NCBI GenBank assembly: GCA_963730065.1
Contig: CAVSQL010000032.1
Location: 124,001 to 188,000 of the forward strand
Length of the DNA: 64,000 nt
Direction of reading: 5' to 3'
DNA from: UBA9676 sp963730065
GTDB taxonomy: Bacteria; Actinomycetota; Actinomycetes; Streptosporangiales; Streptosporangiaceae
Shown here piece after piece: positions 25,975 through 33,970 of this stretch. The notes under the pieces were generated by a model. It did not search any database, had not been told where the DNA came from, and was given only the letters and a program-made list of their open reading frames with translations. Position numbers and translations under genes: made by a program. Each line of letters begins with the position of its first letter. Within the stretch, counting starts at the first letter, position 1.

Positions 25975-26320
25975 GCCGTCCTCCCGGGTAGATCCGGAAT
26001 GGCAACGCTACCGTAACCCCCGGCCGGTGACCGTGGCGGCATACTGTGCCAGCACGCAAGTGCGGCCCCCCATCCGGGGGCCGGCCTGAGGCCGGCCTCA
26101 CCGCGGGCCGTGCTCCCGGCCGCTGGCCGGTGAACGAGGCATGAAGCCTGGTGAATGTGCCGATGAAACAGGGGCATGGTCAGGCTGGCGGGCCAGACTT
26201 TCCCGGGCCCGGCCGGGCCTGGATTACCTCACTTGAGATTCGCATATCTATCTCTTCGACAGTGAGATGGTTTAGATTAGGCTTCTTAACTCAAGCGGAA
26301 GGCATGGCGGCGACCCCCTC
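25975..26320. other. Divergent intergenic region with AT-rich promoter island
   Basis: Most of this 346-base gap is GC-rich, but about 26225-26300 is clearly AT-rich for this genome (TTGAGATTCGCATATCTATC and GGTTTAGATTAGGCTTCTTAAC). TTGAGAT and two GAGAT/ATCTC elements suggest a promoter and an overlapping operator for the CBM gene. No ORF seen. Confidence 0.5.
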
Positions 26321-27163
26321 ATGTCACGACACCGTAAGCGGCCGGCTCCCCGGCATCAGGCGCCCAGGCACCAGGCGGTGCCGCAGCACCAGCCACCGCG
26401 GCATCAGGCGCCGGACCGCCCAGCGCGGCCGATGGCGACCCCCGCGTCGGCCACCGCCTTCAGCACGGCCGTGCGCCGTGTCGTGGTGACACCTACCTTC
26501 GCGGCGGGACTGGGCGTGGTCATCGCGGCGGCGATGGCCTACCCGATGACGAAGACCGTCATCAGCTATGGCGGGACGCCGCCGGCGGGTGAAGCCCCCT
26601 GCACGCCCGACGGATGCGTGAGCGGTACCGACGGCAACGGGTCGCTGGCCACGGCCGGCCCGGGCGCGCGGCTGGCGTCCCCCTCACCGGCGACAACGCG
26701 CCTGGATCCCACGGCCCCGTTCGCTCCTGGCACGGTCGCGGCGGGCCAGCCGCTCATGCAGTACCAGACGCTGCGTCAGTGGGAGAGCGGGTTCATCGGG
26801 CAGATCACGATCAGCGATCTCTCCGGGTCAGCACCGGCCAACTGGCAGCTCCGCCTGGCCTACGACCCGGCCCGCATCATCGGCGTCTGGGGCGGCCGGT
26901 GGAGCCCGAGCGGCGATCACGCGGTGCTCGTGACGCCGGACGGCGGGGATGGGAACACCCACGCCGGGAGTGGTCACGTCCAGGTCGTCGTCGTGGTCTC
27001 CGGGCACCCGGGACCACCGTCGGGATGTGCCTTCAACGGCCAGGCCTGCCGGACCGGCGGGTCCGGCGGGGCGCCCGCGCCGGGGAACACGCAGCCGGAG
27101 CACTCGCAGCCGGGGGGCCAGCAGCCAGGTCCCCAGCCGTCAGGAGACCACTTCGGCTGGTGA
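26321..27163 (+). CDS. Membrane-anchored CBM2-like (cellulose-binding) domain protein
   Basis: A 280-residue protein. The first ~45 residues are His/Arg/Pro/Gln-rich with PRHQ-type repeats. A membrane anchor follows (about residues 50-75, FAAGLGVVIAAAMAYPMTK), then a Pro/Thr/Ser linker, then a beta-sandwich domain: QTLRQWESGFIGQITISDLSG, NWQLRLAYDPARIIGVWGGRW, DHAVLVTPDG and VQVVVVVSGHPGPPSGCAF. The W-x-x-G-F pattern and the spaced aromatics fit family 2 carbohydrate-binding modules. The tail is Gly/Gln/Pro-rich. It is probably a type II membrane protein displaying a polysaccharide-binding domain outside. No catalytic domain is attached. Start is uncertain because no clear ribosome site precedes ATG. 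Confidence 0.65.
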   Translation: MSRHRKRPAPRHQAPRHQAVPQHQPPRHQAPDRPARPMATPASATAFSTAVRRVVVTPTFAAGLGVVIAAAMAYPMTKTVISYGGTPPAGEAPCTPDGCVSGTDGNGSLATAGPGARLASPSPATTRLDPTAPFAPGTVAAGQPLMQYQTLRQWESGFIGQITISDLSGSAPANWQLRLAYDPARIIGVWGGRWSPSGDHAVLVTPDGGDGNTHAGSGHVQVVVVVSGHPGPPSGCAFNGQACRTGGSGGAPAPGNTQPEHSQPGGQQPGPQPSGDHFGW

Positions 27164-27206
27164 CCCGGCCGGCCGGGTCAGCCAGAGCCCGGGCGGTGCC
27201 GTGGCG

Positions 27207-27392
27207 TCAGCGGGTGACCTTCCCCGCCTTGATGCAGGAGGTGCACACGTGCAGCCGCTTGGGCGTCCCGTCAACCGTGGCCCGCACGACCTGGATGTTG
27301 GGGTTCCAGCGGCGGGGGGTGCGGCGGTGCGAGTGGGAGACCCTGTTGCCGAAGCCCGGCCCCTTGCCGCAGATGTCGCAGACCGCAGCCAC
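27207..27392 (-). CDS. rpmB: 50S ribosomal protein L28 (zinc-binding form)
   Basis: A 61-residue L28 starting from GTG at 27392: AAVCDICGKGPGFGNRVSHS, RRTPRRWNPNIQVVR and RLHVCTSCIKAGKVTR. Both CxxC pairs are intact, so this is the zinc-binding (C+) paralogue rather than the zinc-free stress version. GGAG lies upstream. The gene is divergent from recG; in many actinomycetes a DAK-type phosphatase gene lies between these two, but it is absent here. Confidence 0.96.
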   Translation of the reverse strand: MAAVCDICGKGPGFGNRVSHSHRRTPRRWNPNIQVVRATVDGTPKRLHVCTSCIKAGKVTR

Positions 27393-27547
27393 GGGATCGC
27401 TCCATTGGTGTGATCGGAAGATGGACGCCGCCCGGGCGCCGCCCGGGCCAGCCGTCGAAATATATCCGACTCCCGGCCCCTGGCGCGAACCGGAACCCGC
27501 CATGAGCGCGGCGCCCGCGGCCGCGCCGCCGGCTCCACCGCCTGGCC

Positions 27548-27563
27548 GCCTATCCTGATAGGC
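27548..27563 (+). promoter_or_regulatory. Hairpin and -10 box directly before recG
   Basis: GCCTATCCTGATAGGC is a perfect 7-bp inverted repeat ending one base before the recG ATG. It contains TATCCT (27551-27556), a good -10 hexamer eight bases before the ATG. Either the palindrome is an operator over the promoter, or its overlap with a leaderless start is chance. Confidence 0.45.
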
Positions 27564-27564
27564 C

Positions 27565-29793
27565 ATGGCGAGCCTGGAGGAACCGCTGCGCGGCGTGGTG
27601 GGGGGCAAGGCCGCCACCAGGGCCGAGAAGGCGTTCGGCCTGCGCACCACGGGCGACCTGCTGCGCCACTACCCGCGCCGCTACGCCCGCCGCGGTGAGC
27701 TGACCGACCTGGCCTCGCTGCGGGACGGCGAGGACGTGACGGTCTTCGCCCAGGTCGCGAAGCTCACCTCCCGCCGGATGCGGTCGCGCCGCGGCCGGCT
27801 GCTCGAGGTGACGGTGACCGACGGCAGCGCCAGGCTGGCGCTCACGTTTTTCAACAAGGTGGAGTTCTGGGAGCGCCAGCTGAGCCCGGGCCGCCATGGC
27901 ATGTTCGCCGGGCGGGTGTCCACCTTCGCCGGGAAGCGGCAGCTCGCCCATCCGGAGTTCAAGCTGCTCGCCGCGGACGAGGCCGGCAAGGCCGCGGAAT
28001 TCGCCGCCGAGCTGATCCCGGTCTACCCGGCGACCAGGGATTTCTCCTCCTGGGACATTGAGAAGTGCGTGCGGGTGGTGCTCGATGTGCTCGGCGAGGT
28101 GGACGACCCGCTCCCCGAGGACCTGCGCCAGCGCCACCGGCTGGACGGGCTCGCGACCGCCCTGCAGGGCATCCACCGCCCGGCCGACATGGCCGAGGCC
28201 GACCGCGCCCGGGCCCGGCTCAAGTGGGACGAGGCCTTTGTGCTGCAGGCCGTGCTGGCTCAGCGTCGCCGGGCCGCCGCCGCCTGGCCGGCCACCGCCC
28301 GCCCGGCCCGGGCGGGCGGGCTGCTCGACGCGTTCGACGCGCGGCTCCCGTTCCGCCTCACCGAGGGCCAGCGCGCCGCGGGCGGGACGATCGCGGCCGA
28401 CCTGGCCCGCACCCATCCCATGCACCGGCTGCTGCAGGGCGAGGTCGGTTCCGGCAAGACCGTGATCGCGGTGCGGGCGATGCTGCAGGTGATCGACGCG
28501 GGCGGGCAGGCCGCGCTGCTCGCCCCGACCGAGGTGCTCGCCCAGCAGCACTACCGGTCGGTCACCGACCTGCTCGGCCCGTTCGGGCAGGCCGGACGGC
28601 TGGACGGCGCCGAGCAGGCGACCAGGATCGCGCTGCTCACCGGCTCACAGGGCGCGGCGTCCCGCCGCGAGGCGCTGCTCGACGCGGCCTCCGGCGCGGC
28701 CGGGATCGTGATCGGCACCCATGCCCTGCTCACCGAGCATGTGCAGTTCGCCGACCTGGGCATGGTGGTGATCGACGAGCAGCACCGGTTCGGGGTCGAG
28801 CAGCGTGACGCGCTGCGGGAGAAGGCCCGGGGCGCCCGGCCGCACGTGCTGGTGATGACCGCGACCCCGATCCCGCGCACGGTCGCCATGACCGTCTACG
28901 GCGACCTGGACACCTCCACCCTCACCGAGCTGCCGGCCGGCCGCTCACCGATCGCCACCCATGTCGTGCCCGCGGCCGACAAGCCCCACTACCTGGCGCG
29001 GGTGTGGGAGCGCATCCGGGAGGAGGTGGGCCGGGGCGGCCAGGCCTACGTCGTCTGCCCCCGGATCGGCGGGGACGACACCTCGGGACCAGCCGGCAAA
29101 ACGACTGACGCCACGCACGCCGATACCGGCGACTCCGAGGTGGGTCTGGGGGAGGACGAGGAGGACTGGAGCCCGCGCAGGCCGCCGCTGGCCGTGCTCG
29201 ACCTGGCGCCCGCGCTGGCCGAAGGGCCTCTGGCTGGCCTGCGGCTGCGGGTGCTGCACGGGCGGCTGCCGACCGAGGAGAAGGACTCGGCGATGCGTGC
29301 CTTCGCCGACGGGCTCGCGGATGTGCTGGTGGCGACCACGGTGGTCGAGGTGGGCGTGGACGTGCCGAACGCCACCGCCATGGTGGTCATGGACGCGGAC
29401 AGGTTCGGCGTGTCCCAGCTGCACCAGCTGCGCGGGCGGGTCGGCCGCGGCAGCGAGCCGGGCCTGTGCCTGCTCGTCACCGAGGCCGCCGAGGGGACGA
29501 AGGCGAGGGACAGGCTGGATGCCGTGGCCAGCACGCTGGACGGCTTCCGGCTGTCCCGGCTGGACCTGGAGCAGCGCCGGGAGGGTGACGTGCTGGGCGC
29601 GGCCCAGGCGGGGCGCAAGCGTAGCCTCAAGCTGCTCACCCTGCTCAGCGACGAGGAACTGATCGGGCAGGCGCGGGAAGAGGCGACCACCCTGGTGGAG
29701 GCGGACCCGGAACTGGCCGGCCACCCGGCGCTGGCGACGGCGATTGGCTCGCTGCTCGACGAGGAGCAGGCCGAGTTCCTGGAGAAGGCCTGA
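27565..29793 (+). CDS. recG: ATP-dependent DNA helicase RecG
   Basis: A 742-residue RecG that reverses stalled replication forks and migrates Holliday junctions. Order of domains: N-terminal helical part and OB-fold wedge (DVTVFAQVAKLTSRRMRSRRG, GRVSTFAGKRQLAHPEF), then SF2 helicase core with Walker A GEVGSGKT (about residue 291), DEQH box VVIDEQHRFGV (about 402), MTATPIPRT, and motif VI HQLRGRVGRG. The C-terminus has GDVLGAAQAGRKRSLKLLTL. About 30 extra acidic residues (TDATHADTGDSEVGLGEDEE) interrupt the region between motifs III and IV. It is the first of a run of core genes read rightward; the usual rsmD gene after recG is missing. Confidence 0.96.
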   Translation: MASLEEPLRGVVGGKAATRAEKAFGLRTTGDLLRHYPRRYARRGELTDLASLRDGEDVTVFAQVAKLTSRRMRSRRGRLLEVTVTDGSARLALTFFNKVEFWERQLSPGRHGMFAGRVSTFAGKRQLAHPEFKLLAADEAGKAAEFAAELIPVYPATRDFSSWDIEKCVRVVLDVLGEVDDPLPEDLRQRHRLDGLATALQGIHRPADMAEADRARARLKWDEAFVLQAVLAQRRRAAAAWPATARPARAGGLLDAFDARLPFRLTEGQRAAGGTIAADLARTHPMHRLLQGEVGSGKTVIAVRAMLQVIDAGGQAALLAPTEVLAQQHYRSVTDLLGPFGQAGRLDGAEQATRIALLTGSQGAASRREALLDAASGAAGIVIGTHALLTEHVQFADLGMVVIDEQHRFGVEQRDALREKARGARPHVLVMTATPIPRTVAMTVYGDLDTSTLTELPAGRSPIATHVVPAADKPHYLARVWERIREEVGRGGQAYVVCPRIGGDDTSGPAGKTTDATHADTGDSEVGLGEDEEDWSPRRPPLAVLDLAPALAEGPLAGLRLRVLHGRLPTEEKDSAMRAFADGLADVLVATTVVEVGVDVPNATAMVVMDADRFGVSQLHQLRGRVGRGSEPGLCLLVTEAAEGTKARDRLDAVASTLDGFRLSRLDLEQRREGDVLGAAQAGRKRSLKLLTLLSDEELIGQAREEATTLVEADPELAGHPALATAIGSLLDEEQAEFLEKA

Positions 29794-29908
29794 CCGCGGC
29801 GGCCGGGACGCGGGCCATCGCCGCGGCCCCGCCCCGCCGCTGCGGCGGGCCGGGCTTCTGGTACGGTCTCGCCGCAGCGGAAGTGTCACAAGGGAAGGGC
29901 GTGACCGC

Positions 29909-30388
29909 GTGCGCCGTGTTGTCTGCCCAGGCTCGTTCGACCCCCTGACCAACGGGCATCTTGACATCATCCGCCGCGCGGCCAGGCTCCACGACGAGGT
30001 GCTCGTGGTGGTCGGCGCGAACCTGGCCAAGCAGGGCCTGTTCACCGTCGAGGAACGGCTCGCGATGCTGCGGGAGGTGACCAGCGATCTGCCCAACGTC
30101 GGCGTGGACAAGTTCACCGGCCTGCTGGTCGATTTCTGCCGCGCGCACAAGGTCTCGGCGATCGTGAAGGGCCTGCGGGCCGTGAGTGACTTCGAGTATG
30201 AGATGGAGATGGCCCAGATGAACTACCGTCTCGCCGAGGTCGAGACGCTGTTCATGGCCGCCAACCCGCTCTACGCCTTCCTGCGCTCCAGCCTGGTCAA
30301 GGAGATCGCCAAGTACGGCGGCGACGTCACGTCGCTGGTGCCGGAACCCGTCCACGGGAAGCTGCTGGCCCGGCTGGCGCAATCCTGA
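29909..30388 (+). CDS. coaD: Phosphopantetheine adenylyltransferase
   Basis: A 159-residue CoaD, which converts 4'-phosphopantetheine to dephospho-CoA. The nucleotidyltransferase signature is VCPGSFDPLTNGHLDIIRRA (the T/HxGH element). VKGLRAVSDFEYEMEMAQMN and the second ATP motif FLRSSLVKEIAKYGGDV are intact. GTG at 29909 is supported by AGGGAAGGG nine bases upstream. In most actinomycetes rsmD precedes coaD; here recG is the direct neighbour across 115 bases. Confidence 0.97.
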   Translation: MRRVVCPGSFDPLTNGHLDIIRRAARLHDEVLVVVGANLAKQGLFTVEERLAMLREVTSDLPNVGVDKFTGLLVDFCRAHKVSAIVKGLRAVSDFEYEMEMAQMNYRLAEVETLFMAANPLYAFLRSSLVKEIAKYGGDVTSLVPEPVHGKLLARLAQS

Positions 30389-30528
30389 GAGCAGCCGTGG
30401 GACGCCGAGTGCGGCAGGCGAGGGCAGAGAGAGGGCGGCGCCGCCGGGGGCCGAGCGCGAGTTGGGCATCCGCGAGCCCACTGGGTAAGCTGGCCACTCT
30501 GGATCCAGCCCGATTACCCCATGCTGCC

Positions 30529-31149
30529 ATGCCACATTCCCGCAGGACGTCCACGGCGCGTCTCGACCCCCGTGGGCCACTGGTGTTCGATACCCGCCAG
30601 CTCCCCCGACGCCCGGGGTCGGTGCGCACCGAGACCCGGACCGTGCCCGCACCCGCCGACCTGTACACCGGCATGGCCGGTGTGCGGGAGGACTCGGACC
30701 TGCGGCTGGACGTCACGCTGGAGTCGGTGACCGAAGGCGTTCTCGTCACCGCGAAGGCGGTGGCGCCGGTCACCGGCGAGTGCGCCCGGTGCCTGGAGCC
30801 AGTGGCGCAGACCATTGAGGTCAGCTTCCTGGAATTGTTCAGTTACGAGCAAGATGCCGGCGACACGGACGAGGACGGGTACTCTCTGGACGGAGACCTG
30901 CTCGACCTTGAGCCAGTGCTCCGTGATGCCTTGGTGCTCGCGCTTCCACTCGCGCCGCTGTGCCGCCAGGACTGCCCTGGCCTGTGCGCCGAGTGCGGGG
31001 CGCTGCTCGCCCAGGCGGGCCCGGAACATGGGCATGAGCGTGCCATTGACCCCCGATGGGCGGGGCTGAGGCAACAGATGCCGCAGGCGGAGCCGGCCGG
31101 CTCGCCTGCGCCGGAGATACGTGAGGAGAGTGGACGTGGCCGTCCCTAA
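30529..31149 (+). CDS. DUF177 (YceD-like) protein, rRNA-maturation associated
   Basis: A 206-residue member of the DUF177/YceD family, almost always located next to rpmF as here. The start HSRRTSTARLDPRGPLVFDTR leads into VTLESVTEGVLVTAKAVAPVTGECARCLEPV. A Cys-rich segment PLCRQDCPGLCAECGALL follows, which with CARC suggests zinc binding. The plant and E. coli homologues are linked to 23S rRNA accumulation. ATG at 30529 is chosen; a longer frame to 30397 has no homology-like sequence. The 3' end overlaps rpmF by 14 bases, so the two are coupled. Confidence 0.88.
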   Translation: MPHSRRTSTARLDPRGPLVFDTRQLPRRPGSVRTETRTVPAPADLYTGMAGVREDSDLRLDVTLESVTEGVLVTAKAVAPVTGECARCLEPVAQTIEVSFLELFSYEQDAGDTDEDGYSLDGDLLDLEPVLRDALVLALPLAPLCRQDCPGLCAECGALLAQAGPEHGHERAIDPRWAGLRQQMPQAEPAGSPAPEIREESGRGRP

Positions 31150-31312
31150 GCGGAGGATGTCGCGGAGCAACACCAGATCGCGGCGGGCGCAGTGGAAAGC
31201 CACCGCCCCGACGCTGGTGCGCTGCCCGCAATGCCGGGACCCCAAGCTGCCCCACACTGCTTGCCCGACCTGCGGTACGTACAACCGCCGTCAGGTGATC
31301 ACACCTTCCTGA
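31136..31312 (+). CDS. rpmF: 50S ribosomal protein L32 (zinc-binding form)
   Basis: A 58-residue L32 with AVPKRRMSRSNTRSRRAQWK at the N-terminus and the zinc ribbon RCPQCRDPKLPHTACPTCG. Both CxxC pairs are present, so it is the C+ form, like the L28 in this window. GTG at 31136 has GAGGAGA seven bases upstream, inside the end of the DUF177 gene. Confidence 0.97.
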   Translation: MAVPKRRMSRSNTRSRRAQWKATAPTLVRCPQCRDPKLPHTACPTCGTYNRRQVITPS

Positions 31313-31368
31313 CGCGCAGTGCGGATTGATTCCGCGCCCCCAGACAAGCCCTGGGGGAGGAGGACAGC

Positions 31369-32271
31369 ATGAAAGGCGCGGCCGAGCACGAGGGACGAGG
31401 CAGCCAGCTGGAGGGCACGGCTCTGCTGCGGGCCCTCGACGCGGGCCTCAGCCCGGCATTGCTGGAGCGTGCGCTCACACACCGGTCCTTCGCCTACGAA
31501 AACGGCGGATTGCCCACGAACGAGCGGCTGGAGTTCCTCGGCGACGCGGTGCTGGGCCTGGTCGTCACCGACGCGCTGTTCCGCGGGTACCCCGATCTGC
31601 CCGAGGGGCATCTGGCCAAGCTGCGCGCGGCGGTGGTCAACATGCGGGCGCTGGCCGGCGTGGCCCGCGGGCTGCACCTGGGCGACTATGTCCGGCTGGG
31701 CCGGGGCGAGGAAGGCACCGGCGGCCGCGACAAGTCATCGATCCTCGCCGACACCCTCGAGGCGGTCATCGGTGCCGTGTACATCGAACGGGGCCTGGGC
31801 GACGCGAGCGCGCTGGTCCACCGGCTGTTCGACCCGGTGATCGCCCATTCCGCCCGGCTCGGGGCGGGCCTGGACTGGAAGACCTCGCTGCAGGAGCTGA
31901 CCGCCGCCGGTCTGCTGGGCGTGCCGGAGTACCAGGTCGACGAGAGCGGCCCCGATCACCAGAAGTCCTTCCGCGCGCTGGTGCGGGTCGGCGGCCGCGT
32001 GTACGGCTCGGGGAAGGGCCGCTCCAAGAAGGAAGCCGAGCAGCAGGCGGCCGAAGCCGCCTGGAGCGCCATCAGCAACGGCGAGGCCGGGACGCCAGCC
32101 GACGACGCCGGATCCGGCCGGGACGCTGCGGGGCCGCCGGACGCCCACCCGGGCAGCCATCACGCGGGCGGCAACGGCGCGGGGGCCAGGACCGGTAGCC
32201 GCGCCCGCGGCGCCGCGCCAGGCAATGGCGGGCAGGCCAGCACGGCGGACCACGGAACGGGCGCCGGCTAG
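31369..32271 (+). CDS. rnc: Ribonuclease III
   Basis: A 300-residue RNase III that cuts double-stranded RNA in rRNA processing. The catalytic domain signature NERLEFLGDAVLGL holds Glu55 and Asp59; the second acidic pair, Asp128 and Glu131, lies in SSILADTLEAVIGAVY. A double-stranded-RNA-binding domain follows (DWKTSLQELTAAGLLGVPEY to KKEAEQQAAEAAWSAI). After about residue 238 comes a ~60-residue low-complexity tail rich in Gly, Ala, Asp and His. The TAG stop is formed by the outer bases of the MITE-like inverted repeat, so the tail end may have been set by the insertion. GGAGGAGGAC precedes the ATG. Confidence 0.96.
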   Translation: MKGAAEHEGRGSQLEGTALLRALDAGLSPALLERALTHRSFAYENGGLPTNERLEFLGDAVLGLVVTDALFRGYPDLPEGHLAKLRAAVVNMRALAGVARGLHLGDYVRLGRGEEGTGGRDKSSILADTLEAVIGAVYIERGLGDASALVHRLFDPVIAHSARLGAGLDWKTSLQELTAAGLLGVPEYQVDESGPDHQKSFRALVRVGGRVYGSGKGRSKKEAEQQAAEAAWSAISNGEAGTPADDAGSGRDAAGPPDAHPGSHHAGGNGAGARTGSRARGAAPGNGGQASTADHGTGAG

Positions 32272-32450
32272 GGCATGTCCCGTAGATCTTCAGCCTGCTG
32301 CGCGTCCGCCGGGCGGCGCCCCGCGGCGTTGTCGTCGCCGCCGATAGCTCCGCTATCGGCTCCTCCTCCGCCTTGCGGTCCCCCACCCGCCTCCCCATCC
32401 CCCTTCATGACGGCCGCTCACGACGGCCAAGATCTACGGGACACGCCCTA
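32269..32450. mobile_element. MITE-like element with 22-bp terminal inverted repeats
   Basis: A 182-base non-coding insert between rnc and mutM. The ends (32269-32290 and 32429-32450) are inverted repeats of 22 bases with a single mismatch; the left arm begins TAGGGCATGTCCCGTAGATC. CTAG is present at both outer borders and could be a target duplication. The interior has a short palindrome GATAGCTCCGCTATC and no ORF. It supplies the rnc stop codon at its left end and abuts the mutM GTG at its right end. A 15-base interior stretch recurs at 50785-50799. The transposase that would move it is not in the window. Confidence 0.72.
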
Positions 32451-33392
32451 GTGCCAGAACTGCCCGAGGTTGAGGTGGTCCGCCAGGGCCTGGAACGGCA
32501 TGTGGTCGGCCGCACCATCGGCTCGGCCCAGGTGCTGCATCCACGCGCGGTCCGGCGGCACGCGGCGGGCCCCGGCGACTTCTCCGCCGCGCTCAGCGGG
32601 CTCACTGTCACCGGGGCGCGCCGGCGGGGCAAGTACCTGTGGCTGCCCGTGGCGGAAAGGGCGCTGAGCGCCCCGTCGCCCGCGGAGGATGGCGTGCCGT
32701 CGCCGGCGGAGGATGCCCTGCTCGCCCACCTCGGCATGAGCGGGCAGCTACTGCTGGGCGACCCGGGGCGCCCGCTGTCGTCCCATGTCCGGGTCCGTTT
32801 CACCTTCACCGACTCCGGGCCCGATCTGCGATTCACCGACCAGCGGACGTTCGGCCACCTGGCGTTCGCGGCGGGCGGGGCGGTCCTGCCGCCGATGATC
32901 GCTCACATCGCCCCCGATCCGCTGGAGCCGGATTTCGACGAGGCCGCGGTCATCGGCCGCCTGCGCTCCCGCCGCACCGGCATCAAGACCGCGCTGCTCG
33001 ATCAGTCGCTGGTGAGCGGCGTCGGCAACATCTACGCCGACGAGGCGCTCTGGCGGGCGAGGCGGCACTGGGCCACGCCCGCCGCATCGCTCAGCCGGCC
33101 CGCCGCGGGCCGGCTGCTGGCCGCCGTGCGGGAGGTCCTGGGCGAGGCGCTGGCCGCCGGAGGCACCTCGTTCGACAGCCTGTACGTGAACGTCAACGGC
33201 GAAAGCGGGTACTTCAGCCGGTCACTCGCTGTTTACGGGCGGGAAGGCGAGCCGTGCCCGCGGTGCGGTACGCCGGTCCGCCGGGACCCGTTCATGAACC
33301 GGTCCGCTTACAGCTGCCCGGCCTGCCAGCCGCGTCCCCGCCAGCGGACCGCCGCGCGGGCCACCCGTGACCTGCAAGATCGCTCAACTTGA
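32451..33392 (+). CDS. mutM: Formamidopyrimidine-DNA glycosylase
   Basis: A 313-residue MutM/Fpg that removes 8-oxoguanine and cuts the abasic site. After the GTG start the protein reads PELPEVEVVRQGLERHVVG, with the catalytic N-terminal Pro and Glu. LAHLGMSGQLLLG holds the conserved Lys-region equivalent, QSLVSGVGNIYADEALW is the helix-two-turn-helix, and the C-terminus is a four-Cys zinc finger (CPRCGTPVRR ... YSCPACQ). A short duplication (SPAED twice, about residues 75-90) lengthens the loop before the LGMSG strand. The start codon directly follows the MITE-like repeat, leaving no normal ribosome site, so translation may depend on readthrough or on the element. Confidence 0.95.
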   Translation: MPELPEVEVVRQGLERHVVGRTIGSAQVLHPRAVRRHAAGPGDFSAALSGLTVTGARRRGKYLWLPVAERALSAPSPAEDGVPSPAEDALLAHLGMSGQLLLGDPGRPLSSHVRVRFTFTDSGPDLRFTDQRTFGHLAFAAGGAVLPPMIAHIAPDPLEPDFDEAAVIGRLRSRRTGIKTALLDQSLVSGVGNIYADEALWRARRHWATPAASLSRPAAGRLLAAVREVLGEALAAGGTSFDSLYVNVNGESGYFSRSLAVYGREGEPCPRCGTPVRRDPFMNRSAYSCPACQPRPRQRTAARATRDLQDRST

Positions 33393-33499
33393 CCGGATAC
33401 CCGCGGGGGTGCGATCCTTGATGTGTCACCTTGCGCGCACTTATGCGTGTCGTCGCGCGTGCGCCCACTCTGGTCACTCAGTGTGGAGGACCCACTACA

Positions 33500-33694
33500 A
33501 TGGCGAAGGCTCTACTCGGCCACGTCGGCGGGCCTGATCCCCGCATGCTATCTGAAATGCGCCGGCTCCAGCAGCGGGTGCAGGACCTGGAGGCCGAGCT
33601 CGCCAGGCTCCAGGAGGCGAACGACGTGCTCGCTGCCGGTGTCAGTCACGATTTCCTCGTCACCGATCGCGAGCGCGAACCCGCGCTCACCTGA
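33500..33694 (+). CDS. Conserved small coiled-coil protein of actinomycetes
   Basis: A 64-residue protein: AKALLGHVGGPDPRMLSEMR at the N-terminus, a coiled coil through RRLQQRVQDLEAELARLQEAN, and a short acidic C-terminus ending EPALT. I recognise it as a small conserved actinomycete protein usually found between mutM and smc; its role is unknown. GTGGAGGA lies about 12 bases upstream of the ATG. It ends just before a strong terminator, so it probably forms its own transcript or ends the recG-mutM run. Confidence 0.82.
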   Translation: MAKALLGHVGGPDPRMLSEMRRLQQRVQDLEAELARLQEANDVLAAGVSHDFLVTDREREPALT

Positions 33695-33723
33695 CGCACC
33701 CCGCACACTCGTCACAACCGACC

Positions 33724-33748
33724 AGGGACGCCGCCGAGCGGCGTCCCT
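33724..33748 (+). terminator. Strong 11-bp perfect hairpin terminator
   Basis: AGGGACGCCGC and GCGGCGTCCCT pair perfectly around a CGA loop, 30 bases after the coiled-coil gene stop. It is followed by CTGCGTTGCC rather than a U-run, typical for high-GC actinomycete terminators. It separates this gene from smc. Confidence 0.8.
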
Positions 33749-33970
33749 CTGCGTTGCCTGCGGTGTGATCACGGATCCGTCCCAGCCGCCCCAGTTTTCC
33801 CACGCCCGCGGCAGGGGCGCCGCGGGCCGCGAGTTCGTCCGCCCCCTGGCGGCGCGTGAGGCACAGTCAGAGCGCTTGATAGCGGTAAGGTGCCTGAGGA
33901 TCAGTCCGCAGTGCGCTCCCGCGACGGCGTGCCGGGCGGCCGACGGCCGGACGAGGAGGAGAGCCCGCAG

